Below are positions 30,302 through 42,029 of a DNA stretch of 64,000 nucleotides, piece by piece. The DNA is from Leguminivora glycinivorella. Its lineage: Eukaryota > Arthropoda > Insecta > Lepidoptera > Tortricidae. The stretch lies in assembly GCF_023078275.1 (NCBI RefSeq), contig NC_062994.1, forward strand, positions 8,317,545 to 8,381,544. Direction: 5' to 3'. Below the pieces are notes generated by a model. That model did not search any database. It saw only the letters and a program-made list of their open reading frames with translations, and was not told where the DNA came from. Position numbers and translations under genes: made by a program. How positions within the stretch are numbered: position 1 is the stretch's first letter; the number at the start of each line of letters is the position of its first letter.

Positions 30302-30770
30302 TTTTTTTATACTACGTCGGTGGCAAACAAGCATACGGCCCGCCTGATGTAAAGCGGTCACCGTAACCTATGGACGCCTGCAACTCAAACAGTGTCACAT
30401 GCGCGTTGCCACCCCATTAGAAACTTGTACATTCCCTTTTGCTGTGTTAAGTACCACAGCAAAAAGGAGTGTACAAGTTCTAAGGAGGGCTCGGGTTGCC
30501 GACGACTCAAAGGACAATAGACGGAACAAGTTAGTTCCGTAAGTCCTCCCGTCATCAGCACACCGCACCCTCGTTGAGCTCTGGCAGCCTTACTCACCGG
30601 CAGGAACATAACACTATGAGTAGGGTCTAGTGCTATTTGGCGGCGGTCTTCTGTAAGGCGGAGGTACTACCCCAGTTGGCCTCTGCTCTAGATTCGAGCG
30701 AGACGATATCCGCTGTGCTGTGCCCTACCACACAAAGCGGAATATCATTCGCTATGCCCTACCTCTCATA
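30302..30770 (-). repeat. Retroposon with ACTACGTCGGTGGC end, copy 1
   Basis: The T-run plus TACTACGTCGGTGGCAAAC reads on the minus strand as a poly(A) 3' end. 30424-30475 holds a near-palindrome (TTTTGCTGTG..CACAGCAAAA). A direct copy is at 44680-45150; shorter pieces lie at 38612-38700, 41513-41665 and 62549-62693. Confidence 0.75.
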
Positions 30771-31612
30771 TCTCTTTGCGACAAACGGGATACTTACAGA
30801 ATGGAAATGCAAGTTTTTCCCATATTCGTAACACATTAAGGGAACTCCTATGAACCTTAATATGGCGCAGTCGGTAGGATACAACTCCACTCCACCTGAT
30901 TTCAAATTTAAGTTCACTGTACCCAATTAGTTAACTAGCTATAATATACTGTCTCAGCTCCCGTCCTACCGGGAGCTCTTCCTAATTGCCATGATTATCG
31001 CAAATGGCCGCTATCCTGGGACCGCCTGCCATTTTGAATTTCATCTACTCTAAGTGATTTTTACTTTACTTAGCCGGATAGCTAAGGGATGAGGCTCGTT
31101 TGACTAGCTTTTCATATTAGAGTAATAATCGCAAGCTAAGTTGACTTAAACTGATTTTGACAGCTTGACAGTGCAAGTGTTATTTTAGGGCTATCAAAAG
31201 CGGTGTCAACTCAGCTTTATTTATTTTGACTGTTTATCGTGTTAGCTCCCGGTCCACCGGCAGCTCTTCCTAATTGCCATGATTATCGCAAATGGCCGCT
31301 CTCTAGTCGCCCGGGACCGCCGCCATCTTGAACTTTATTTACTCTTGATTTTTAACTGTTAGTATTAACGACTGTACGTACGAGCGAAAAATTATATGAA
31401 CTAATTTCTTCTCGATTCATGACAGAGTCAATTTACAAACATAACTTATTATTATTATAATTCGTAATCCCTTCTCTGATGGCTGCCCTGCGAGTACCTA
31501 CATGTAGGTACTGAGTTGGGCCTTCTATCGCTACCTTCACCGCGTGCGTAGCCGAATTCACAAAGGCTCACGAAACGCTCACGATAATAGATAGTTACGA
31601 GAGAGAGAGGTT
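30771..31612. repeat. Two direct copies of a 95-bp segment, plus a MITE fragment
   Basis: GGCAGCTCTTCCTAATTGCC-type text with ATGATTATCGCAAATGGCCG occurs at 30955-31046 and 31243-31340. A partial GTAGCCGAAT MITE is at 31548-31605. No gene. Confidence 0.55.
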
Positions 31613-31757
31613 TCCTCATGATGTTTTCCTTCACCGAAAAGCGACTGGTAAATATCAAATGACATTTCGCACATAAATTCCGAAAAACTCATAGGTACGA
31701 GCCGGGGCTCGAACCCGCGACCTCCGGATCGAAAGTAGCACGCTCTTGCCGCTAACC
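31613..31757 (-). mobile_element. tRNA-headed SINE family 1, 5' part
   Basis: Minus strand: GGCAAGAGCGTGC (A-box side), GCGGGTTCGAGCCCCGG (B box) and body to CATCATGAGGA. Confidence 0.75.
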
Positions 31758-32157
31758 TCGAAAAGAAATATCTTTAAATAATTTCCTAAAAAGCCCGCCC
31801 CAGTCCGTCCCTGCGCCCCATCCAATTAGCGATCAGATTAAAGATATGCCGGGGGAGCCATTACCCGCGAAATTACCGCTTGACGTTTACTGTTCACAGT
31901 GCGAGCGGAAGCGGAGGAGGTGGCGGAGGCGGTAGCGGACAGATATGTCGTGAGATCAGTTGTGAAATTACCGATTGGCACTCTCTCTAAAAAAGCTTTG
32001 TTTGCAAGCGGAAGCGGAGGCGGTAGATTTATCGGCAATGGAATCCCTGTGCAACGCACTGAGACTTTTATTTTCCAAAATATATGCAGTAAAAATTACT
32101 TATTAGGCCTAAATTGTATGATCCCAGTTGGTCGAAATAAAGTCATTTTTTTTTGTT
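31758..32157. other. Unplaced, with GCGGAAGCGGAGGCGG words
   Basis: 31,905-32,025 has repeated GCGGA(A/G)GCGGAGG words and GTGAAATTACCG; a decayed GC-rich repeat is likely. No gene. Confidence 0.3.
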
Positions 32158-32340
32158 TAACCCCCGACGCAAAAACGACCGGGTGTTATAAGTTTGACGT
32201 GTCTGTTTGTGTGTGTCTATCTGTGACGACTGTGACATCGTAGCTCGTAGAAGCGATTTAGATTCAGTTTTTTTTTGTTTGAAAGCTGAATTAGTCGGTA
32301 GTGTTCTTAGCCATGTGTCATGAAAATCGGTCGATAGGTT
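32158..32340 (+). repeat. AACCCCCGACGCAAAAACGA family, copy 1
   Basis: Other copies: 34955-35178, 52485-52664 and 52665-52893. Shared body: GTTATAAGTTTGACGTGTCT, GTGGCATCGTAGCTC, GTTCTTAGCCATG. Confidence 0.75.
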
Positions 32341-32458
32341 ATTTTCGTAGTACCTACCTATGCATAGTTTTTGCTTCAAAACGGTACATTTCATAACTAT
32401 CATATTCGATGGGACACAATGAGACGATGATGTACGAGTACCTAAATATTTGACAATA

Positions 32459-33296
32459 GGGGGAAGCGGGGCAGATACGTACACCTTTTTTCAAAATTGA
32501 TTTTAGAGCCCAAAATGATCTTCAAATACATTTTTTTTGTACCTAGTTGACAGCATATTTATTAAGGTATACAAAATTTACGTTTTCTCGTTAAATTTAT
32601 ACCCAGAGTCAGAGATATATTGATTTAAACAAAAAATGGTATTTGTGTAATTCTGCCCCACCTGCAGGGCACTTTGATATCTAGTATGGGACACTTTCAT
32701 ACATCAATTTAGGGCACTTTGATACATATCAAACTGCCCCTAACAGCATGCGTTTCAAAACAACACACTTAGCTGACCAATGATAAGCCTTTTAAACATT
32801 ACAAAAAGTTTATTAATGGTTAATTAAGTGTGGTGCTCTTGATACCTACGTACCTACCAGTAAGCTTATTAGGAAAGGTACACTAAAGGGGCACTTTGAT
32901 ACGTTCAAAACTGCCCCAACCAAAGTACCCCATTCGACAAATTAAAATAAAATATTTATTAAAAATATACTATGAAGTTTTAGTTCTAAATAATAAGCCA
33001 ACTTGATAACTGAATAGATATACTTACTGCTTTTGATAATGCTCATCCATTAAACTCTTTAAATTTGCGGCACCTCTCGATCAGAAACACGTAAAATTTT
33101 TACTTAGGGACCGCGAAAACACGTTTCGACGCGCTGAGCGGCAACGGCTGACTGGCGAGCGGCGCGGCCGCCGGTACGTCACTCACACATACAAAGGCAC
33201 GTTTGAGTGTTGCCGCAGGTGTATTTAAGCTTGTAGGTAAGGAGTTAGTATGGGTGTTCAAAACTGCCCCTTGTGCCTAACTACCCCGCTTCCCCC
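32459..33296. mobile_element. Nonautonomous DNA transposon, 838 bp, TA target site
   Basis: Inverted ends GGGGGAAGCGGGG and CCCCGCTTCCCCC are each flanked by TA, as for Tc1/mariner insertions. The interior repeats GGGCACTTTGATAC four times and AACTGCCCC three times; no transposase frame. Confidence 0.8.
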
Positions 33297-33305
33297 TACA
33301 TGGAA

Positions 33306-33610
33306 ACAATTAGGACTCGGCTTCGGGGGCGGCGGCTGAAGCGGCGGCGGCTCGAAAGCGGGAAAAGTACGCGGTCCTCTCTAACTATGTGTTTGTCCCT
33401 CTTGCCGTGGAGACCTCTTGCACTGGCTGCTGGTGCGCAGAGGCCAAAGCTTTTATTGGGGAATTGGGCGGGAGGCTGTGCGAGCGTGGTCACGACCCTC
33501 GCTCCGGGTCGTTCCTGTTGCAAAGGTTGTCCGTCGCGGTTCAACGTGGCAACGCGGCGAGCGTGTTGGGCTCCTTTGCGTCGGGAGGGACTCGGAGTGG
33601 ATTTAGTTAG
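33306..33610 (+). pseudogene. LINE reverse transcriptase, C-terminal fragment
   Basis: The frame ending at 33610 reads REKYAVLSNYVFVPLAVET, then AEAKAFIGELGGRLCE, PRSGSFLLQRLSVAVQRGN and AASVLGSF. This is the C terminus of the jockey/I-like reverse transcriptases known across Lepidoptera. The upstream polymerase domain is absent, so the copy is 5'-truncated at the transposon end at 33,296, and an AT-rich 3'UTR follows to about 33,730. GC content is far above the surroundings. Confidence 0.8.
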
Positions 33611-34002
33611 TAAGTAGGTTAGGTTATTCCTAGTATTATTTGTAATTTTTTAATTTATTTAGTTGGTAGAATTATGTGTAATTGTTAGTAATTAAGGATT
33701 TATTGTATTAACTTTTAATTAATTAGGACTTTATTAGTTGTTTAGTTTTTGAGTAGTTACTTCGCTTTTGTTTCCGCCCCCGCTCCGCTCATGACCGTGC
33801 CGCGACCGCCCCCGCCGGCACTAATTGTTTTAATCGCGCCTACTTACCCACCGTTATGTATTGTCGTCGTTATGTATTCATCCTGTATATTGTTGACGGC
33901 GACGCGGTAAGATGAGGACGTGATGAGCTTGTTAAATATCTTGTTTATATCATCATGTATCATGTCATATTAGAATATTGTTGATATCATATTAGCAACT
34001 AT
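33611..34002. other. LINE 3'UTR and GC-rich unplaced sequence
   Basis: 33,615-33,750 is T/A-rich tail; 33,770-33,830 is GC-rich (CGACCGCCCCCGCCGGC). No gene. Confidence 0.35.
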
Positions 34003-34133
34003 ACTCTGCCAAACAAGTCTGTCAGTAAATAAGAACAAAGAAAACTATAGGTATCCTTTTCTCTACAACCCTAAAGAAAAGGATGAATATAGTTTTCTTT
34101 GTTCTTATTTACAGACAGACTTGTTTGACAGAG
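34003..34133. mobile_element. Hairpin MITE (AACAAGTCTGTCAGTAAATA)
   Basis: Arms of about 60 bp, GTCTGTCAGTAAATAAGAAC and complement, around a short loop. Copies at 62859-62935 (half) and 63373-63510. Confidence 0.8.
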
Positions 34134-34142
34134 CTTCCCGCC

Positions 34143-34266
34143 CGCGATTTTTGAATCTCGCTTACGGGATTTTGTCACTAAAATACCGGTTGAAAACGGT
34201 GACTTGCTTATTATTTTCAGTGACAATTTTCTGAATTCGAACGCGTGAGACTCAAAAATCGGCCCG
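34143..34266. mobile_element. MITE (CCGATTTTTGAGTCTC ends), copy 1
   Basis: CGATTTTTGAATCTCGC at the left and GAGACTCAAAAATCGGCCC at the right; centre TAAAATACCGGTTGAAAACG. Second copy at 37527-37645. Confidence 0.75.
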
Positions 34267-34285
34267 CTGGTTTCTCACGGGGAGT

Positions 34286-34617
34286 CATCATCCACCTTGC
34301 GTTATCCCGGCATGTGCCGCGGGTCATGGGAGCCTGGGGTCTGCTGTGACTAATACCAAGATTTGGCGTAGGCACTAGTTTTACGAAAGCGACTGCCATC
34401 TGACCTTCCAACCCAAAGGGTAACAAGGCCTTATTGGAATTATTTAGTCCGGTTTCCTCACGATGTTTTCCTTCACCGAAAAGCGACTGGCAAATATCAA
34501 ATGACATTTCGCATATAAATTCCGAAAAACTCATTGGGGCGAGCCGCGGTTCGAACCCGCGACCTCCGGAACGAAAGTCGCACGTACCTACTTACCACTA
34601 GGCTACTAAGTAGCGCT
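34286..34617 (-). mobile_element. tRNA-headed SINE family 1, full length
   Basis: Minus strand: GTAGCCTAGTGGTAAGTAG, GCGGGTTCGAACCGCGG, AAATGTCATTTGATATTTGC, TCGTGAGGAAACCGGACTAA, GGGTTGGAAGGTCAGATGGC, GGATAACGCAAGGTGGATGA. Resembles the HzSINE type known from noctuid moths. Confidence 0.85.
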
Positions 34618-34695
34618 TTTTTTTTTTAATAGAAAAAAAATATATTACAATATTGTTTATATCATATTGTATTAGCAAGGATTATTTATATAGGA

Positions 34696-35178
34696 CTAGC
34701 TTTTGCCCGCGGCTTCGCTCGCGTTAGAAAGAGATAAAATTAGTAGCCTATGTCACTTTCCATCCCTTCAACAATCTCCACAAAAAATCACGTCAATTTT
34801 TCGCTCCAAGCTCAGGTCTGCTGGCAGCCGGGGAGAGGGGCTAAATCGAGCTATACCTACATTTTTAAAGATTAATTTTTTTGAGGCCCAAAAAAGGTTC
34901 TTGAGGCTGGAATTATTTAAAACTTTTAAAAGTGAATGTTGAGTTTCAGTTTTTAACCCCCGATGCAAAAACGACGGGGTGTTATACGTTTGACGTGTCT
35001 GTGTGTGTGTGTGTGTCTGTCTGTCTGAGTGTGTCTCTGTCTGTGGCATCGTAGCTCCCGAACGGATGAACCGATTTAGATTTAGTTTTTTTTGTTTGAA
35101 AGCTGAGTTAGTCGGGAGTGTTCTTAGCCATGTTTCATGAAAATCGGACCACTATGTCGCGGTCGGGGGTTTTTTCAA
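34696..35178 (+). repeat. LINE-type fragment followed by AACCCCCGATGCAAAAACGA copy
   Basis: 34696-34845 is the TTTTGCCCGCGGCTTCGCTCG fragment; 34955-35178 is the best copy of the CCCCCGACGCAAAAACGA family with a (TG)n/(TCTG)n centre. Confidence 0.7.
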
Positions 35179-35644
35179 AATTTTAATTTTGTGGTTAGGT
35201 TATTTTGGTACTGTTTTAAAAGGTGTATAAATATATTATTTCTGTGGGTGGGTCGTTCATGCGTTTATCTCATGTGAACTTCTATAATATTTATGCAAGA
35301 TTCGAGGGCCTGAAATGTAACGCAATACCCTCTATATTAATACGGGTACTCAGTGATAGGTTATCAAAGCTAATACGGTAGCACTTACTGTCCATTACAG
35401 AGATAGCAATGTGTGATTTAAATACAGCTTGGCCAAAAACAGTGGAAAATAATAGGGACGCTACCGTCTATGTAAACTGTGCATGTGGTAACTATTAAGT
35501 CCACTTTTGTACTTATGAGAAAAGTGAGTGTTACTATGATAACAAAATCATTCACCACACCAACTGGTAAAGGCTCTCTTTATTTTTCTACAACATATTG
35601 AAAAATCTCATTTTATCGACAAGAGTGTAAAGTCATTTTAGAAG
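35179..35644. other. Intergenic, nothing recognised
   Basis: CTAATACGGTAGCACTTACTG (35,370) recurs at 36,150, on the other side of the next element, so that element may have inserted into one older repeat. Confidence 0.3.
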
Positions 35645-36003
35645 AGCATTTCTTTTTTTGTTTTGCAATTTTTTTTTATTTTGATTTTTTTGGGGAATTT
35701 TAGGTCAATTGTACTCAAAATCACGAGTACTTTCAATCTCACTGGGAGACAAAAAGTGTCCCAGAATTTCCATACCTTTTGTTACTTTCCTCTTTTGTTG
35801 CCCCACACAACATGTACGGAAAATGGTAACAAAATAAGAAAAAAACGTTTGGGACAAATTTCTTAACATTAGTTAGGATTGTTTGTTTCCTAGTATTACT
35901 AGGATTGAAAAAGCTAGTGATTCTGAGTAGAAATAGGTACCATTTTTTTTTTCAAAAATATCACATTTCATAAAAGTGGCGAAAGAAAAGAAATGCTCAG
36001 AAA
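35645..36003 (-). mobile_element. Dispersed element with GAGCATTT ends, copy 2
   Basis: Reverse orientation of 25967-26300: AGAGCATTTCTTTTTTTG to AAAGAAATGCTCA, with CTGGGAGACAAAAAGTGTCCC inside. Confidence 0.7.
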
Positions 36004-36331
36004 TGTATAATTGAAATCAAATAAAAATAACTATAGGTCCATTTCCTCTAAGCTGTACTTTTAGTGAAACCTTCACACATAAAAACTGATTCATCCTGAA
36101 TTTCATGTGCCAATCAATAAGCCCGATTTGAAATATTATCAGCCATAATACGGTAGCACTTACTGTCCATTAAATGATAACGTAATACAATTTACTCATG
36201 TTTGGTCGCCATTTTGAATTCCCCGGTTTAACCTTGTTAAGCCCAATGTTTCATACCATGTCTTCGTTGCATGGGCAGCGTTCACAGTTTACCGTCTGAT
36301 ATTATATATGTCGGATCGTGGGCGTATCATA

Positions 36332-36645
36332 CCAGGCCCCGTAGCCGAATGGCATTTCTCCGACGCCAAACGAAAGCGATACGCCGCTGGCTCTGTCGCG
36401 CCAATACGCAAGCGCGATAGAGATAGATATCTACTAGCGCTTCGTTTCGTGAGCGTTTCGTGAGCGATTGTGCCATTCGGCTAGCCACCCAGGCCCCGTA
36501 GCCGAATGGCATTTCTCCGACGCCAAACGAAAGCGATACGCCGCTGGCTCTGTCGCGCCAATACGCAAGCGCGATAGAGATAGATATCTACTAGCGCTTC
36601 GTTTCGTGAGCGTTTCGTGAGCGATTGTGCCATTCGGCTAGCCAC
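36332..36645. repeat. 157-bp MITE in perfect tandem duplication
   Basis: 36332-36488 and 36489-36645 look identical; each contains a full GTAGCCGAATGGCATTTC..GCCATTCGGCTA MITE and the junction CACCCAGG/CACCCTG. By eye no difference between the copies. Confidence 0.9.
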
Positions 36646-37526
36646 CCTGAACCGTTGTCAGGACCCGTTGTAGTTGTTTATGAGAGCTTTCAATGAAATT
36701 CCATGTCCATATCACAGAATTTACTTCACAAAATGTACACATTAAATCACGTTATAGAAAACATTCTGGCTATTATTTCGAGCAAACTGCCGGATTAGAC
36801 TGACGAATCTCCAACAACGCCAGCACTCCTCAACCATTTTCATGTCATAAAACGTATCTTAAACCACATTTTGGTCATTCTCCGACATATATATAGTTGT
36901 TCTAACGCCTTCGATGATTGTTAATATGGGAGTTTTGGGGGCGAAAATCAGGCGAAAATCTATCGAGCTGGGTCATGGCTACAGGAAAACATGCTTTTTG
37001 AAGTTTTGAGTAATTATATGTCCCAAATATTCGTATTTTATTATTGTTAATAAATAATAGTCAGCACACTACAATATTTATGCAAATTCATTAGTTCAGA
37101 TAGAGACACAGCTTTAGGTAAATTGAATGAGTGTTTACCAACATTGTTTGCCTTCACTTACGGTCACTTACCATCAATAAAGTTATCGGATAAGTGATAG
37201 CGTTACAATTACTGCCTTGTGTTGATAGTGTACCTACACTCTAAGGGTCTCCCCAAACCTAAACTAACAAGCGATTTGATAGGCTAGATTCTCTAGATAG
37301 AACCAATTTCGCGTAGAAAGTGGTTTGGGGAAACCCTAATTCTATGTACGGTTACCATATTTATATATTTTAATTTTGTTATGTAATTTATATGAACGAC
37401 GCATGCATTACATATTTTTTTACTGTGGTCATAAATTTTAAAATAATCAATTTATTTAACCGACTTGAAAAAAGGAGGAGGTTCGACTGTTTTTTTTTAA
37501 ACCATTCAGATCAAGTGTCTCACCAA
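36646..37526. other. Intergenic with one small MITE
   Basis: 37242-37341 has inverted ends AAGGGTCTCCCCAAACC and GGTTTGGGGAAACCCT. 37,455-37,500 (ACCGACTTGAAAAAAGGAGG) is a LINE-tail fragment. No gene. Confidence 0.5.
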
Positions 37527-37645
37527 GGGGCCGATTTTTGAGTCTCACTGTCACTAAAATACCGGTTGAAAACGGTGTATTGCCTATTATTTTCAGTGAC
37601 AATTTTCTGAATTCGAACGCCGTGAGACTCAAAAATCGGCCCCCT
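37527..37645. mobile_element. MITE (CCGATTTTTGAGTCTC ends), copy 2
   Basis: GGGCCGATTTTTGAGTCTCA and TGAGACTCAAAAATCGGCCC are exact inverted ends. Confidence 0.8.
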
Positions 37646-38611
37646 CACGCCAAGCACATTTCCATAGCGCATCGCCATCTAATGAGGTGTTTCATACATG
37701 CTTCATATTGTACGTACTTTGAAAAGTAGCGACATCTAGCATCGAGTAGAATTATTAAATATTTCATTCGGACACATGTCCAGTAGTGACATCTATCGCC
37801 GAGTAGACATATTTAGCTCACAATGTTTAGGTGAACTGCATATAGTTATTATTTATATATATAGATGGTGCTAGTAGTAATGCTTTGACCCGGAATTATT
37901 GTAGGCAAAGAATATTCTATGTTGTAGGTCAATGAGCAATGAGGATAGATACTTCATCATTCTTTTATTCTATAGTATTTTGAATCTCACACTATTTACT
38001 ACAGATGCGACATATATTGGAACTGCAATCCGACGTTGCAGACGACGTCATCGTGCAGTCCCTATTAAAGTTGCAGTCGGTTCGCAGTCCGTTTGTGTTG
38101 GTCCCTAGGCGATTATCGCAATTATATTTTGGTAATAATAAAAACACAAAAAATACGCTAAAATCTTTAATATTAACAATTATATACTCTCTACACATTA
38201 CAATAATCTTCCATATAAATAACTGTTCTATGGACGTTGCTCACAATTTGACAGAACTGTCAATCTGTCAACTGTCACCAGTGTCTGAAGCGGCGGAGCG
38301 CCCTGACAAGCTGTCACATACAAATGTTATTCAAAAGTTAACTTAGATAGATTAAAAGTATCAACTTTGTATTATCGGCATAAATTGTCAAAAATTATAA
38401 AGGAACATAATCTAAAGTCTGGCCAGAAATATATGACTATGCGCCATCTTGCGGAATTTCATTATAACTATTTTCTTCATACTAAACTGACCTGTCACCC
38501 CATATATCAGAATAACAGCGCCCTCTTGACAGTAGTCATACATTTCTGGTCGGCGTTAAGTACTATTAAAGACGTATATATATGTCGCAAGTTTATGAAT
38601 AATAGTTATAT
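37646..38611. other. Intergenic, nothing recognised
   Basis: AT-rich with short frames lacking coding signs. TAGTGACATCTATCG-type text near 37,785 and 37,735 is repetitive. Confidence 0.25.
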
Positions 38612-38905
38612 GTGTTGTGTTCCTGCCGGTGAGTAAGGCTGTACCCCAGAACCAACGAGGGTGCATGATGAAGGACTTACGGTGAACTAACTTGGCGATA
38701 CCCCTTTGGGTACGCTCGGCTAGATGGCGCTAATATTAATATTTGACATTTTAAAACATATCAAGTATGGATATCAAGCAAAGAATATGGGCCAAATTGT
38801 CAAAACTGAGGTTCAAAAGTTTTAAGCCTGTGTCGAGAGAACAGTCGCACTGTGATTATACACTGTTTAGTTGCAGTAACTCTCTATAATACTGATCCTC
38901 TTTGG
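38612..38905. repeat. Retroposon fragment joined to a 300-bp family copy (minus)
   Basis: 38612-38700 is part of the ACTACGTCGGTGGC retroposon; 38703-38905 is the AAAGAGGATC family in reverse. Confidence 0.65.
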
Positions 38906-39764
38906 TACTATTTAATCAGGCGGAAGATATATGCGAGTTTATGAATCATGTTTTACAAGGGGGAAAAGTAGTTGTTTAACCGCACGTGCCAATATTGATA
39001 CCCTCTCTGGTCTCTCGAGCGAAAGATTCCAATATTGAACAGCGAGCGTAGCAAGTGGTTCAAAAAGTGGAATCTTGAGCGTTGCGAGGGTTTCAAGGCA
39101 CGAAGGTTAAACAAACTTTGCCACCGAGTGAAACACAAATTTTCCACCACGAACAAAATACTGACTATAAAACATCAAACTAAATCAAATTTATCAATCT
39201 AATCAATATTTATGATTCAAAATCATCATTTACACGTAAATTATACAGGCAGCTCAAGACATCAAGTTAAAATTTGTATGAAATTACTTTGCACTCTTGT
39301 GGATAAAATGCAATTTTACTATCTGTTTTCGAATAGTAAGCCTTTACCAGTTGGTGTGGTGAAAATATCATTTCATGTATAAACCAAAACATTAAATATT
39401 AAGTATTCAATTTTATTGACTACTTTGCTTTCCGACAGCGTTTTTGACTTTTTCTTTCTTTATACCAACACCATGTTATATTCGACTTGTTCTATAGTTA
39501 TTCATGACATAGCCTTGTGCAAAATGAGCTGATTCACATGCATACATTTTTAAATATTTCTAAATTTACTCAAAAAGTGACATTTGAATGATCAGCTTGT
39601 CGAGTACTACCGCGAGTGAAGCAACATACAATAGAAACTTACAGAAAACTTATGCATGCCGACTTTCGTGATATATTTTGTAATGTACTGGTATGCAAGG
39701 AACTGTTCACACAGTAAGGACGCAACTCAGAGCAACATATACTCTTACAAATGTTAGTTGGGCC
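38906..39764. other. Intergenic with a charged-word repeat
   Basis: 38,940-39,130 (CGAGCGAAAGATTCC, GGAATCTTGAGCGTTGCGAG) forms a loose inverted repeat of a type common in moths. Nothing else recognised. Confidence 0.35.
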
Positions 39765-40050
39765 AAAGACATATGTAACTCCGTATAGACGGATAAGGTC
39801 TAAGAAAAAAACGTATCTCAAAGCCATAGAGAAAAAGGTACGGTGGCCAAGATGGCGTTACACCTTTGGGGAACGCTCGGCTAGATGGCGGTAATATTAA
39901 TATTTGACATTTTAACACATATCAAGCTAAGAATATGGGCCAAATTGTCAAAAGTTTTAAGCTTATGTCGAGAGATGGCAGTCTATGCACTGTGATTACA
40001 CATTTTACTTTGACAGTAACTCTCTATAATACTCGATCCTCTTTGGTTGG
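39765..40050 (-). repeat. AAAGAGGATC 300-bp family, reverse copy
   Basis: From ACTCCGTATAGACGGATAAG to ACTCGATCCTCTTTGG. Confidence 0.75.
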
Positions 40051-40084
40051 GCCAAGCTAGCTGTAATATGACTTAATGTGACAA

Positions 40085-40218
40085 TAGTTATTTGTGCGTT
40101 GCTACATTATCCGATCCCATATCAGATGTAGGACGCTGTAGGACAAAGGCGCCATCTTAGATTTTTGCCTTTGACATCCTACATTCGATACCGGATCGGA
40201 TAATGTGAAACCGCTCTT
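40085..40218. mobile_element. PIF-like MITE, copy
   Basis: CATTATCCGATCCCATATCAG and GATACCGGATCGGATAATGTG inverted ends, slightly diverged. Confidence 0.7.
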
Positions 40219-40258
40219 ACAGTCAAATTTCTACGAAATAATGACGTTTATTATGGCA

Positions 40259-40400
40259 CTTTCACACAGGCACTGGTCCCACCGCGAGCTAGTAAGCTAT
40301 GAGCTATAAATACGAACAAAAGATAATCACTCCCGTGTAAATAAAAGAGACACGGTGATGTTTATGGTTACTCGCCCAGCGGTGAGCTATCAAACACAAG
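40259..40400. mobile_element. Half of the GGTCCCACCGCGAGCTAG hairpin MITE
   Basis: Matches the left arm and centre of the complete copy at 42726-42957; right arm missing. Confidence 0.65.
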
Positions 40401-41512
40401 TATCCACAACCTATGTTGTTTTCCATAATACTAATAATGTTTTTTCCCCTCACTAGCTCGGAAACACGTGTTTTGTCCTTTAATACCAGCGGGTAAAAAG
40501 GTGAATCTAGTAATAAAGATGATTTACCACCTGTACAACTACTGGAAGCAGTGATATACACATTTTTTGCGTTGTAGTTTCCTCGCTATAGTGAGGGGAA
40601 AAGTTTTGTGTTACACTCGGGTGCAAATGTATTTTACTTCTCGTGAGTTAAAAAACTCGCAAGTTTAGGATTCTATTCTCGAACCACTCGCTTCGCTCGT
40701 GGTTCAACTATAAAATCCTTTCACTTGCTCGTTTTTCAATTCCACACTCGGCGTTAAAATACAACTTTGCCCCCTTGTATAACAAATAACTATTATCACC
40801 TCCATGTAAGTTCTGAAGACCCAAAATATATTAATCTGGACTATTCTCTGATAAAAACAGAGAGCCACAAGACCATATCTTTCCCGATTCAATTCCTCAC
40901 AAAATATGAAATGTTCACATTTTACTAGTATATATCACTTTTATATCGGCACGCATAAGATATCTGCAATCAAAACGGGACATAAAATAACTATCATGAT
41001 AGGTTTGACAACTATGTTACAGAATCAAAGTATATCTTATTGCTTAAAAGAGACAATCACTTATATACTCGTATATGTCTGCACATTGCCTGTCATTTCA
41101 TATATATATTACTTAATCAACATTTTTAAGGCGAACATAAAAATAAGTACAACATTGGGTAAAAACAACTTTCAAGTCATTTTTTTAAATTACACAAGCA
41201 AAGCCGCAGGCATGTACTAGTATCATTATATAACAGATTTCTTGTACTTGTACTAATCTAGATAATAATTAAAAAACATCACGTTCTCTTAGTGCGTTTA
41301 TAAACGTCCAAGCTTGTCTACTAGTTTCATAGATGGCGCTAATATCGAGAGTTGTAACGGAAAGTATTTGAATTTTTCAGTTTGGAACATAAAATATATG
41401 ACATGTAATGAGGACTTACTGAAAAGTTATTATAGATGTCGCCACTGCAACCGCATGTACTATACGCTGCAAAAGTGCATGGCGAATTTATCAATGAATT
41501 CATTCATCGTGC
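40401..41512. other. Intergenic, with one GC-word repeat
   Basis: 40,560-40,790 (CTCGCTTCGCTCGTGGTTC) is a repeat type related to 39.0 and 52.9 kb. 40,900-41,500 is AT-rich with open frames of no recognisable product. Confidence 0.3.
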
Positions 41513-41665
41513 ACACACAGCAAAGGGGAGTGTACAAGTTTCTAATGGGGCGGCAACGCGCATGCGACACTCTTTGAGTTGCAGGCGTCCATAGGTTACG
41601 GTGACCGCTTTCCATCAGGCGGACCGTATGCTTGTTTGCCACCGACGTAGTATAAAAAAAAACAT
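41513..41665 (+). repeat. ACTACGTCGGTGGC retroposon, 3' end
   Basis: Plus orientation: AGTTGCAGGCGTCCATAGG to CCACCGACGTAGTATAAAAA, ending in a poly(A) run. Confidence 0.7.
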
Positions 41666-41832
41666 AATTTCTCCATGCACTTTTGCAGCTGATAGTACGG
41701 AGTACAGGGGCCCATTTCTCGAAGTTACAAGTGGTAGTCACTGTCTAATATAACAATTTGAAAACAGACATCCGCTTGTAACAATGATATATAGATCTCT
41801 ATTATTTTGACATCTGCGAAGCTGCAGGGTTA

Positions 41833-41960
41833 GCACATGATTGCCGCGGGAGTATGTCGCCGCGAGATAGACTACCCGTCCTTATGTCATTAATACAGTT
41901 AGAAGAAGACGTGTGATCTATCTCGCGGCGAGATACTCTCGTGACCATCATGTGCTAGGC
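41833..41960. mobile_element. Hairpin MITE (TAGCACATGAT ends)
   Basis: TAGCACATGATTGCCGCGGG and complement ATCATGTGCTA, with CGCCGCGAGATAG/CTATCTCGCGGCG arms. Confidence 0.75.
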
Positions 41961-42029
41961 CTACTGACAGAAGAATTTAGAGAGAAACAAATATTGAACT
42001 AGAGTTTTTAAGGAATATTTACAAGAATA

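Noticed and set aside
32143..32484. 113-codon minus-strand frame and the opposite 114-codon frame
   Set aside because: They cover a dispersed CCCCCGACGC repeat and a transposon end.
33273..33617. Other frames over the GC-rich LINE fragment
   Set aside because: Only the frame ending at 33610 gives reverse-transcriptase C-terminal motifs.
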